From the NCBI GenBank assembly GCA_009779975.1, contig WRAY01000023.1:1-34887 (forward strand): a DNA stretch of 34,887 nt. The letters are read 5' to 3'. Positions 1 through 8,423 of the stretch are shown here, one piece after another. The DNA comes from Bacillota bacterium (GTDB lineage: Bacteria; Bacillota; Clostridia; Christensenellales; Pumilibacteraceae). The notes beneath the pieces are model-generated. The model was not told the DNA's origin. It saw only the letters and a list, made by a program, of their open reading frames with translations, and searched no databases. The first letter of the stretch is position 1, and every line of letters starts with the position of its first letter. The translations under genes were made by a program, and so were the position numbers.

Positions 1-261
1 AGGGCATCGGGGGACAGCATGAGGGATGTCGGGATAGACAACGGCGACCTAGTGCTAGTAAGAGAGACTCAAGAGGCATACGAGGGCAACATAATCGTAG
101 CCCTGACCGATGAGGGAGAAAATACGCTCAAGAGATATTTTATAGACAAAAAAAGAAAAAAGGTAATATTAAAGCCTGAGAATGACGACCACCAAGACAT
201 CGTAGTCAATAGCGTCCAAATTCAAGGTGTAGCAATTAAGGTTTTGAAAGACCTACGATGA
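1..261 (+). CDS. LexA/S24-family repressor, C-terminal peptidase domain (5' end outside window)
   Basis: The reading frame is open from base 1, so the gene starts upstream; the Met at base 19 is internal. The first residues read RASGDSM, the S24/LexA motif that holds the nucleophilic serine, followed by GIDNGDLVLV. The catalytic lysine is in GENTLKRYF, and the end (LKPEND through VAIKVLKDLR) follows the LexA C-terminal pattern. Such proteins are DNA-binding repressors that cleave themselves when RecA is activated. The N-terminal HTH is not visible, so cellular LexA cannot be separated from a phage or ICE repressor. Codon choice (cta, ata, agg) looks different from the hydrogenase or gyrase genes, which together with the small genes that follow suggests accessory DNA. 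Confidence 0.8.
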   Translation, partial: RASGDSMRDVGIDNGDLVLVRETQEAYEGNIIVALTDEGENTLKRYFIDKKRKKVILKPENDDHQDIVVNSVQIQGVAIKVLKDLR

Positions 262-294
262 CTCTAATGGAGGGAGTAAAATAAGAAAAAAAAC

Positions 295-501
295 ATGAGA
301 GAATTATTCTGCATCAAATGTAAAAAAGAACAGCCAATGAGCCTAGACACATCAAGTCGAGCGGCTATGACTTGCGTATTTTGCGGAACTAAGCAAAAAG
401 CAAGAACCAACAAGAACGGCAGGCTCAGCCTAGAGGAGATGGAGGTTGCTGAGGATATTGTTATTCCAAGCAAATTAAACCCCAAGCCGAGCGGAGGCTA
501 G
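295..501 (+). CDS. Small protein with two CxxC motifs (possible zinc ribbon)
   Basis: This is a 68-aa protein of unknown function. CIKC (about residues 6-9) and CVFC (about 27-30) are spaced as in a four-Cys zinc ribbon; the rest is polar and Lys/Glu-rich. It starts 33 bases after the S24 repressor gene on the same strand, so the two are probably co-transcribed. A GGAGGG at 269-274 is about 20 nt from the ATG, long for a Shine-Dalgarno; an 8-codon ORF (258-284) overlaps the repressor stop and lies under that site. A stop at 277 rules out a much longer start. Small Cys-rich proteins like this are common in phage and conjugative elements, but no specific function can be assigned. Confidence 0.55.
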   Translation: MRELFCIKCKKEQPMSLDTSSRAAMTCVFCGTKQKARTNKNGRLSLEEMEVAEDIVIPSKLNPKPSGG

Positions 502-525
502 GCTTTTGCAATGAAAGGAGAGAAA

Positions 526-636
526 ATGGATTTTTACTCAATAGTAAATAAGAGAAGAACCATTTTCGTTGTCCATAAACAGGAGTCCACAGACAATATG
601 TGTTATAATATATATATTATACTTTCGTCAAACTAA
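526..636 (+). pseudogene. Possible truncated 5' end of a nitroreductase-family gene
   Basis: A 36-codon ORF with a very good ribosome site (AAAGGAG at 514-520, 5 nt before ATG 526). Its first residues, MDFYSIVNKRRTI, look like the N-terminus of nitroreductase-family flavoproteins, which commonly begin with a MxFxxxxxxRRSIRxF pattern. After codon 13 the similarity stops and the frame ends after 36 codons in the promoter region of the next gene. The reading is that a nitroreductase gene was cut here and only its ribosome site and first codons remain. A chance small ORF or a genuine micro-protein cannot be excluded. Confidence 0.35.
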
Positions 637-680
637 TATATCAAGCAAAACTTTCGCCAAAGTGATATAATTTTTATATG
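604..680 (+). promoter_or_regulatory. Promoter and paired operators of the XRE gene at 678
   Basis: An extended -10 box (TG at 663-664, TATAAT at 666-671) ends 6 nt before ATG 678, so transcription should begin at the start codon; no Shine-Dalgarno is present. Two related inverted repeats lie just upstream: ACTTTCGTCAAACT (621-634, imperfect) and ACTTTCGCCAAAGT (650-663, perfect 5-bp arms), 29 bp apart. The second touches the -10 box, which fits repression by the encoded regulator. A second extended -10 (TGTTATAAT, 601-609) sits in an AT palindrome further upstream. Confidence 0.55.
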
Positions 681-881
681 AAAACTTTTGGAGATAATTT
701 CAAAACATTAAGATTATTGAGGAAGAAAAGCCAAAAAGATATGGCTGTAATATTTAGTATGTCACAAGCTGCGATAAGCAATTGGGAAGCAGGAAGGCAA
801 ATTCCGGAAGTCCCCATGCTTATTGCTATATCTAAATATTTTGAAGTCTCTACAGATTACCTATTAGGGCTAGAAGATTAA
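678..881 (+). CDS. XRE-family HTH transcriptional regulator
   Basis: A 67-aa protein that is almost entirely a Cro/C1-type helix-turn-helix: FKTLRLLRKKSQKDMAVIFS, then the recognition segment MSQAAISNWEAGRQIP, ending in FEVSTDYLLGLED. The length is typical of stand-alone XRE repressors. Two matching inverted repeats upstream of its start suggest autoregulation. There is no Shine-Dalgarno and the -10 box is 6 nt from the ATG, pointing to a leaderless message. It follows the S24 repressor and the small Cys-rich gene, a gene set typical of an integrated element's control region. The regulated genes are not identifiable from this window. Confidence 0.85.
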   Translation: MKTFGDNFKTLRLLRKKSQKDMAVIFSMSQAAISNWEAGRQIPEVPMLIAISKYFEVSTDYLLGLED

Positions 882-1128
882 TTATATAAAAAGACGAAAC
901 TCAAGTGAAGGGAGACCGTCTAATACGGCTTTTTCATGCCGTTGTCGTTGCTCAATTGATTAAAAACGCATTTAGAGGGCATTTAATGGTTGTTAATTTG
1001 AGCAAGAATATTTTCGCAGAAAGATTTTTCGTGCGATTTAGCCCTAATTGAGGGCTTTTAGAGCAAAATCAACAAAATTTCTTAAAATAAATGCGTAAAT
1101 GAGTATAATTCATTTGCGTATTTTTTTT
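882..1128 (+). ncRNA. Gene-free structured region, candidate small RNA or attenuator ending in a terminator
   Basis: No ORF is convincing here, but the + strand folds into successive hairpins: ACGGC/GCCGT (925-942), TTGCTCAA/TTGAGCAA (948-1005), CGCAGAAA with a pairing arm ending TGCG (1015-1035), GCCCT/AGGGC (1041-1055), and the terminator at 1090-1128. ACGCATTTA at 966-974 is complementary to TAAATGCGT at 1088-1096, the 5' arm of the terminator, so an alternative antiterminated fold is possible. It does not show the conserved cores of RNase P, tmRNA or SRP RNA that I would recognise. It may also simply be the 3' UTR of the XRE gene. Confidence 0.3.
1090..1128 (+). terminator. Strong intrinsic terminator
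   Basis: The arms 1090-1102 (AATGCGTAAATGA) and 1110-1122 pair over 13 bp, two of them G-U, around a 7-nt loop, followed by eight T (1121-1128). It isolates the upstream accessory region from gyrB. Confidence 0.8.
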
Positions 1129-1149
1129 GGTTATGTTATAATGAAAATG
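1114..1149 (+). promoter_or_regulatory. gyrB promoter
   Basis: TTGCGT (1114-1119), a 17-bp spacer and TATAAT (1137-1142) with an upstream TG (1134-1135) form an extended -10 promoter; transcription would start near 1149. The -35 box lies inside the 3' arm of the terminator at 1090-1128. Confidence 0.65.
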
Positions 1150-1153
1150 TGAT

Positions 1154-3176
<2,023 letters not shown>

Positions 3177-3182
3177 AAAATG

Positions 3183-3283
3183 AACGGGTTCGCGTTGCTC
3201 ACCCATACAAGTTGTCAATTTGTGCAAATTTGCGATATTCAATTCAAATGAAATATGTAGGCGCAAGCATCGCGAGCCAGAAT
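3183..3283. repeat. Degenerate copy of the GGGGTGAGCAACGCGAACCCG repeat
   Basis: Left arm CGGGTTCGCGTTGCTCACCC (from 3184) and right arm TGTAGGCGCAAGCATCGCGAG (from 3259) are inverted versions of the same motif seen at 8120-8342 and 34151-34263. The space between is AT-rich. The copy separates gyrB from the next gene. Confidence 0.6.
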
Positions 3284-3342
3284 AATCAACTATAAAAAAC
3301 TATAAGAGCGGGAACGACTACACAACAAGGGAGTTTAAAAAT

Positions 3343-4506
3343 ATGTTAGATTTAATATTTGCAATAATTTTTTTAACAATTTTGCTTTGTATGTTTGGTT
3401 ATGTTTTATGGGAAGAAATAAGACGGCAAGCAAGAAAACGAAACACAAATGTGATAGAAGTGACTTCCTGTTATCTTATCCCAATCTATGGTATTCTTTT
3501 GCTAGTATCGGCACTCGTTATTCTTCCGCTCTTAGTTTTTCCTAGTGAAGACGGAGCAAGAACCTATATGTATCCTCTTATTTTTATCCTTATTATTATT
3601 GCTTTATTTTATACTCGTGTGTCTGTTATGAGAAAAGTTGTTGTGGACAAAGAAAGTAAGATTGCGATTGTTTCTTCATTTTTTGGCAAGAAAATAAAAG
3701 TTAATATTCAAGATATCAAAGAAATGAGAATGTTTGTTAGAGGAATGTTAAGAGCAAGAGGGCATATGGATTGGTATTCATGGGAGTTCTATGCTGATGA
3801 AAAAAGAGTTAAAATTTTTTCAATTCATACAGGTTTTTTTAGAGATAAAAGATACACGGCACCAGTTGAGTTTTTGCTTTTTTTGCTTAGTTCTTCCAAA
3901 TGTAAAGTTTTTCATCCCGATGGTGAAGAATGGAAAATAAAAAAAGGCAAAAGAGGCGAGAAAGAAGTTAGAGAAATGTTTGCAGGATTTTTACATGAAG
4001 TAAGAAGCAGTATAGATGGCATAAAAAGTAATAGAGAACTTAACCGAGAATTAAGAGAGATGAGCAAAGCAGGGAAATCAAGCAAAAGAACAATGAAAAA
4101 TCCTAACTATAAGGCAATTAATGAAAGCAGTGCGTTGGATATTAATAGTTTTGTGACTGGTGAGATTGAGCCGAAGTTGTTAAGCAAGTATGTTGCGTAT
4201 TTAGATAACATAACAGAGGACAGGAAAATCAGCGATTACCTAACTCATGACGAATTTTTCATAATATTTGAAAACATGGCATTATGTCCATTTGTTTTCA
4301 TTCATGAAGAAGTTTGTTTTGTTATTTCTAACGGTGAAGATATGGGATGCGAAATATCTTTCACAAGTGCAAGTGAAGAAGAATTTGATGAAAAAGAATT
4401 CGAAAAAAACACAATAACCTACAACTCACCCGAAGAACTTTTTGAAAAAGTTCAAATAAACGAAAAATCATTAAAAGAAATTTGGAGCGAATTAACAGCA
4501 GGATAA
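3343..4506 (+). CDS. Membrane protein of unknown function between gyrB and gyrA
   Basis: I do not recognise this 387-aa protein. It has three hydrophobic segments near the N-terminus (about residues 2-23, 44-66 and 77-91), then a stretch KVVVDKESKIAIVSSFFGKK that resembles membrane-associated PH-like (bacterial PH/YdbT-type) strands, a basic linker around residues 200-260, and an acidic C-terminal part (about 260-387) rich in Glu and Phe. Most of the protein would face the cytoplasm. It has a usable ribosome site (AAGGGAG, 3327-3333) before ATG 3343. It lies on the same strand as gyrB and gyrA and 52 bp before gyrA, so it probably shares their transcript. Its codon use (aga, ata, many short A-runs) is more relaxed than that of the gyrases. 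Confidence 0.7.
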   Translation: MLDLIFAIIFLTILLCMFGYVLWEEIRRQARKRNTNVIEVTSCYLIPIYGILLLVSALVILPLLVFPSEDGARTYMYPLIFILIIIALFYTRVSVMRKVVVDKESKIAIVSSFFGKKIKVNIQDIKEMRMFVRGMLRARGHMDWYSWEFYADEKRVKIFSIHTGFFRDKRYTAPVEFLLFLLSSSKCKVFHPDGEEWKIKKGKRGEKEVREMFAGFLHEVRSSIDGIKSNRELNRELREMSKAGKSSKRTMKNPNYKAINESSALDINSFVTGEIEPKLLSKYVAYLDNITEDRKISDYLTHDEFFIIFENMALCPFVFIHEEVCFVISNGEDMGCEISFTSASEEEFDEKEFEKNTITYNSPEELFEKVQINEKSLKEIWSELTAG

Positions 4507-4514
4507 TCAATAAT

Positions 4515-4540
4515 GTGCGTGTGGCAACCTGCCGCCCAAA
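4515..4540. repeat. Small palindromic repeat fragment before gyrA
   Basis: GTGCGTGTGGCAACCTGCCGCCC is a worn copy of the arm at 34414-34440 (GTGCGGGTGGCAGATTGCCG...). It lies between the unknown gene and the ribosome site (AAGGAC) of gyrA. Confidence 0.5.
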
Positions 4541-4558
4541 AAATAAGGACAAGTCAAT

Positions 4559-7060
4559 ATGAAAAAGAAAGACAGCAACAACGAAGAACTAAAAAAAATC
4601 GTGGATAACACCAAGATTATTAAACGCCAAATCAAGGAAGAGATGGAAAAGTCGTTCATCTCTTATGCGATGGCGGTTAATGTCTCGCGCGCTATTCCCG
4701 ATGTTCGTGACGGACTAAAACCGGTTCATCGCAGAATTTTGTATGCGATGGGCGAATTAAATTTATATCCTGACAAACCCTATAGAAAGTGTGCTAGGAT
4801 TGTCGGGGATGTCTTGGGTAAATACCATCCACACGGCGATAGTGCGGTCTATAACGCATTGGTTAGACTTGCTCAGCCTTTTTCTATACTTCACCCGCTT
4901 GTTGACGGCCATGGAAACTTTGGCTCTGTTGACGGCGACCCGGCGGCGGCTCAAAGGTACACTGAGGCAAAACTCAGCAAAATTGCAGCGGAAATGCTTC
5001 GAGACATCGACAAGGAAACAGTTGACTGGTATCCGAACTTTGATGATAGTTTAGAGCAGCCTCAAGTTTTGCCATCGAGATTTCCAAATCTACTTGTCAA
5101 CGGTTCGGACGGTATTGCGGTCGGTATGGCAACAAATATTCCTCCGCATAATTTGGGGGAAACTGTCGGTGCTGTCATTGCTCTCATTGACAATCCGGAA
5201 ATTTCAATTGACGAATTATGCTCTCACATTCCTGCGCCCGACTATCCTACCGGCGGTGTCATCATGGGAAGGGCAAACCTTCGCCGTGCCTATAAAACAG
5301 GTCGAGGCGGAGTTGTCATTCGTTCAAAATGTGAAATTCAAGAGTATTCTGCAAGAGAGGGAGGCGAGGCGAAAAGAGAAAGGATTGTCATCACCGAACT
5401 TCCTTATCAAGTCAACAAAGCGGAACTCATCGCCCATATCGCTGACCTTGTCAAAGAAAAGAAAATTGAGGGCATTAGTGCTGTTCATGAGCAAAGCGAC
5501 AGAACCGGCCTAAGAGTTGTTATTGACATCAAAAGAGATGCTCAAGCAAATGTTGTCTTGAATTTGCTCTACAAACACACCAACCTTCAAATTTCAAACG
5601 GTATCACATTCCTTTCTTTAGTAAACGGCGAGCCGAAAATCCTTAATCTAAAAGAAATGCTCTTCTACTACCTTGAGCATCAAAAAGAAATAATCGTTCG
5701 AAGAACTAAATATGATTTAGAAAAAGCAGAAGAAAGAGAACACATCTTAGAAGGTCTTGTTAAAGCGCTTGCAAATATTGATGCAGTTATCGCTATTATC
5801 AAAAAATCCCGTGATAAAGTTGAAGCATGCGAGCAATTAATGGCAAAGTTCATTTTGAGTGACAAGCAAGCGAACGCAATTTTGGAAATGCGTTTATCAA
5901 GATTAACCAGTCTGGAAGTTGAACATCTCAAAAACGAACTTGCTCAAATCAAAGAAGTAATCGCTGATTTAAAAAATATACTAAACACTCCGCAAAGAGT
6001 TCTTGATATTCTAAAAGAAGAGTTGACTGAAATCGTTGAAAAACACGGAAAAGAAAGACAAACAGAAGTTCAGATTGACTATGATGAGATTGACATCGGA
6101 GACCTTATTGACAAAGAAGATGTAGTAGTGAGTATGACCCACTTCGGTTATGTCAAGCGCTTGCCGAAAAATGAATATCGCGCTCAAAGAAGAGGCGGAA
6201 AAGGCGTCACTGCTCATCGCCCGAAAGAAGAAGACTTTGTCACGACAATGTTCGTCACTAACACCCACGACAACTTGCTGTTCTTCACCAATTTCGGAAA
6301 AGTTTATGCAATTAAAGCCTATGAAGTGCCGGAATTTGAAAGAACTGCAAGAGGAAGAGCAATTGTTAATTTGCTGCAATTATCAGAAGGTGAAAAAGTT
6401 GAAGCAATCATTCCTCTAAAAGACGACACTCAAGGCAACCTCATGATGGCAACTCGAAGAGGACTTGTCAAAAAGACTGACCTAGTTGAGTTCAAGAGCA
6501 TCAGAAAAGTCGGAAAAATTGCAATCGCCCTAAATGAAGGCGACGAGTTAATGAGCGTCCAATTAACAACAGGAAGAGACGAAATACTAATTGCATCCCA
6601 TGAAGGAAAAGTTATTCGCTTTGCTGAAGACGATGTCAGAAAAATGGGCAGAGGCACTCATGGTGTTCGCTCAATGAGATTAAGAGACGAGGATTATGTT
6701 GTTGACATGACGGTTGTTAAAGACGGCTATGAAGTCTTGACTGTTTCTCAAAACGGCTATGGAAAACGAAGCGACCTTGAAGACTATCGCTTGCAATTTA
6801 GGGGCGGAAAGGGAATAAAAGCAGGAAGATTCACCGAAAAAACAGGAAACCTTGTTAACCTCAAACTTATCAACCCCGAAGATGACATAATGGTTATTGC
6901 CGACAACGGAACAATAATCAGAATGCGTGCTAGAGATGTTTCAAAAATCTCCCGTGACACCCAAGGCGTGAGAATGATGAGATTGAAGGGAGCGGGTGAA
7001 GTAGTTTGTGTTGCAGTAGCCGAGCCTGAAGAAGAAATTTTAGAGGAAGAAGGACAATAA
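4559..7060 (+). CDS. gyrA: DNA gyrase subunit A
   Basis: GyrA cuts and rejoins DNA in gyrase. At 833 aa it has the expected length. The winged-helix/tower part carries the catalytic Tyr134 in [11 protein letters not shown]; the quinolone region reads [19 protein letters not shown] (Ser95 equals E. coli Ser83; Asn99 sits where E. coli has Asp87). The C-terminal beta-pinwheel holds the GyrA box QRRGGKG (about residues 543-549), which ParC lacks, so this is GyrA. Further blade motifs ([27 protein letters not shown]) are present, and the protein ends in an acidic Glu-rich tail. The ribosome site AAGGAC is 9 nt before ATG 4559. A hairpin terminator at 7075 ends the operon. Confidence 0.96.
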   Translation: MKKKDSNNEELKKIVDNTKIIKRQIKEEMEKSFISYAMAVNVSRAIPDVRDGLKPVHRRILYAMGELNLYPDKPYRKCARIVGDVLGKYHPHGDSAVYNALVRLAQPFSILHPLVDGHGNFGSVDGDPAAAQRYTEAKLSKIAAEMLRDIDKETVDWYPNFDDSLEQPQVLPSRFPNLLVNGSDGIAVGMATNIPPHNLGETVGAVIALIDNPEISIDELCSHIPAPDYPTGGVIMGRANLRRAYKTGRGGVVIRSKCEIQEYSAREGGEAKRERIVITELPYQVNKAELIAHIADLVKEKKIEGISAVHEQSDRTGLRVVIDIKRDAQANVVLNLLYKHTNLQISNGITFLSLVNGEPKILNLKEMLFYYLEHQKEIIVRRTKYDLEKAEEREHILEGLVKALANIDAVIAIIKKSRDKVEACEQLMAKFILSDKQANAILEMRLSRLTSLEVEHLKNELAQIKEVIADLKNILNTPQRVLDILKEELTEIVEKHGKERQTEVQIDYDEIDIGDLIDKEDVVVSMTHFGYVKRLPKNEYRAQRRGGKGVTAHRPKEEDFVTTMFVTNTHDNLLFFTNFGKVYAIKAYEVPEFERTARGRAIVNLLQLSEGEKVEAIIPLKDDTQGNLMMATRRGLVKKTDLVEFKSIRKVGKIAIALNEGDELMSVQLTTGRDEILIASHEGKVIRFAEDDVRKMGRGTHGVRSMRLRDEDYVVDMTVVKDGYEVLTVSQNGYGKRSDLEDYRLQFRGGKGIKAGRFTEKTGNLVNLKLINPEDDIMVIADNGTIIRMRARDVSKISRDTQGVRMMRLKGAGEVVCVAVAEPEEEILEEEGQ

Positions 7061-7074
7061 CGACGGCAATCAAA

Positions 7075-7107
7075 AACCTCATGACGAAAAAATCATGAGG
7101 TTTTTTG
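7075..7107 (+). terminator. Terminator of the gyr operon
   Basis: AACCTCATGA (7075-7084) pairs with TCATGAGGTT (7093-7102), followed by a run of T to 7106. It begins 15 nt after the gyrA stop codon. Confidence 0.9.
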
Positions 7108-7614
7108 TTTGACAATATTGTGTGAGCATTCACTTTCCGTCATAATTGCATTTATATTTGTGCGGGCGATTAATAATCGCCCCTTGTGTCGAGTTCTTCT
7201 CAACACAGAAGGAGTATTTGTTATTGTGGATTATTTCAAAAAAAACTATCTATATTTATTGTAGGGGCGGCATTCTGCCGCCCGAATTAGAGTTGAATAT
7301 ATTAATGAATGTTTTTTTATAAAGTGCTGGCGGACGAGGGCGTCTGCCCCTACAATTGTTTAGACGAGTTCTCTTTAGAAGATGATAATTAAATTGTAGG
7401 GGCGGGCATTGACCGCCCGCACATTATTTCATTGGTTTGTTTTTGATGGTGGTTCGTGGACAACGAACCACATTGTGCGGGCGATTAATAATCGCCCCTA
7501 CAGTTATTTTGACAAGTTTTTTTCAACAAATAGTTAGTTATTTGTTACAAGGGTCATGTTTTTGGAAGAATTTTAATTACTATTTGAGTGACGGTTAGTG
7601 ATCGCTAGCATAAA
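7108..7614. repeat. Gene-free block of GC-rich palindromic elements
   Basis: No gene is visible. The block holds: GCGGGCGATTAATAATCGCCCC (7162-7183); TTGTAGGGGCGG with CCGCCC (7259-7284); GGCGGACGAGGGCGTCTGCC ending CCCCTACAATT (7329-7357); and a larger unit at 7395-7503 with tips TGTAGGGGCG and CGCCCCTACA, whose centre contains the hairpin GTGGTTCGT/ACGAACCAC (7449-7471). The sequence between them is AT-rich. The 7395-7503 unit is about the size of, and built like, the unit at 34334-34440. Such short, non-coding, palindromic units are MITE- or REP-like; no transposase is in the window. Confidence 0.75.
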
Positions 7615-7821
7615 TTAATCATCAGTCAATCCTAAAAGATAATCACTTGTAACATCAAAAAACTTTGCAAATGCTATTATCACAAGTGCATTTGGAATTC
7701 GTTTTTCATTCTCCCAATGAGTAATTCCGGATTGGCTTATATCAACTTCTTTGGAAAGTTCAACTTGAGTCAAATTTTTTTCCAATCTTAGTTCTCTTAG
7801 TCTTTGTGCAAATTTTAACAT
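7615..7821 (-). CDS. XRE-family HTH transcriptional regulator
   Basis: A 68-aa Cro/C1-type regulator: FAQRLRELRLEKNLTQVELS, turn and recognition helix KEVDISQSGITHWENEKRIP, and the C-terminal FFDVTSDYLLGLTDD. The promoter on the minus strand has TATATT (7829-7834) with an extended TG, ending 7 nt before the ATG, and no ribosome site, so a leaderless message is likely. It diverges from the 69-aa gene at 7893; the 18-bp perfect palindrome between them (7861-7878) is the obvious operator. Its 3' end faces the repeat block at 7108-7614, just as the XRE gene at 34442 abuts a similar block. Confidence 0.88.
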   Translation of the reverse strand: MLKFAQRLRELRLEKNLTQVELSKEVDISQSGITHWENEKRIPNALVIIAFAKFFDVTSDYLLGLTDD

Positions 7822-7855
7822 AATAAAAAATATATCACAAATGTAATAAAAACGC

Positions 7856-7892
7856 TTGACATACTACAATCGTAGTATTATACTATTCTCAT
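7856..7892 (+). promoter_or_regulatory. Divergent promoter with perfect palindromic operator
   Basis: TTGACA (7856-7861), 17-bp spacer, TATACT (7879-7884): a near-consensus promoter. The spacer is filled by ATACTACAATCGTAGTAT (7861-7878), 7-bp perfect arms around AATC, so a bound repressor would block RNA polymerase. Transcription should begin at about 7891-7893, right at the ATG. Confidence 0.75.
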
Positions 7893-8102
7893 ATGAAAGA
7901 AAAAATTATAACAAAACACCCATATCATTGGCACTATGCTGTTGATTATTTGGAAGGATTGCATGTTTTTTGCAATTTAATGAAAGATGAAGGATTCTAC
8001 TCCAGATTTAGAGAACTAGAAAACTATGTCTCGGAAAAAGTAAGACTCCCGACAGACAATGATAGCATTGACTGTTATGTCATCATCGAACAAGAAAAAT
8101 AA
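7893..8102 (+). CDS. Small protein of unknown function, divergent from XRE regulator
   Basis: A 69-aa soluble protein I do not recognise. The N-terminus has a His/aromatic cluster (KHPYHWHYAVDYLEG), the middle is a likely amphipathic helix (FYSRFRELENYVSEKVRL), and the end (DSIDCYVIIEQEK) looks like a beta strand. There is no signal peptide or membrane segment. Its promoter is the best consensus promoter in this part of the window and is overlapped by the palindromic operator, so it is probably strongly made when the neighbouring XRE repressor lets go. No ribosome site precedes the ATG. The tight pairing suggests that the two act together (for example as a switch or an antitoxin-like pair), but no toxin fold is visible. 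Confidence 0.6.
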   Translation: MKEKIITKHPYHWHYAVDYLEGLHVFCNLMKDEGFYSRFRELENYVSEKVRLPTDNDSIDCYVIIEQEK

Positions 8103-8356
8103 TATCATATGTTGCCTAGTATTCGGGTTCGCGTTGCTCACCCCTACAGTTTTGTTGGTTCGTTATTTGATGGATGGTTCGTGATTGTCGTTTCACTTTG
8201 TGCGGGCGGCATCCCCTACGAGATTTTTATCGTGTGATATTCGGGAGTGAATTAAATTGCAGGGGCAAGCAACGCGAGCCCGCTTAAATAATCATTATTA
8301 TGTTGTCCATTATTCGGGTTCGCGTTGCTCACCCCTACAGTTCTGTGATTTTCCAA
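8103..8356. repeat. Repeat block including a 113-bp element copy
   Basis: No gene is visible. An arm ATTCGGGTTCGCGTTGCTCA ending CCCCTACA occurs at 8121-8149 and again at 8311-8339. The stretch 8230-8342, read on the minus strand, matches 34151-34263 at roughly 90 percent by eye, including the AT-rich centre and a flank CCCGAATATCACACGA. A GTGCGGGCGGCATCCCCTAC fragment lies at 8208-8227 and a GGTTCGT-rich stretch at 8158-8187. Confidence 0.75.
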
Positions 8357-8393
8357 TAAAAAAAGCATCCTCTCAAAACTAAGAGGATGCTTT
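8357..8393 (-). terminator. Terminator of the hyd operon
   Basis: On the minus strand AAAGCATCCTCT pairs with AGAGGATGCTTT around a 7-nt loop and is followed by a T run. It lies 31 bp past the hydA stop. Confidence 0.88.
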
Positions 8394-8423
8394 GTGTGTG
8401 AGTTTGTCTATTAACAAAGACTG

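Noticed and set aside
882-1128. tmRNA, RNase P RNA or SRP RNA gene
   Set aside because: None of the conserved core sequences of these RNAs that I can recognise is present on either strand.
7162-7503. CRISPR array in the repeat block
   Set aside because: Repeats differ in core sequence, vary in orientation and spacing, and have no constant spacer length or cas genes nearby.
7615-8102. Classical toxin-antitoxin pair (XRE plus 69-aa protein)
   Set aside because: The genes are divergent and the small protein shows no known toxin motif; it is kept only as a regulatory pair of unknown role.
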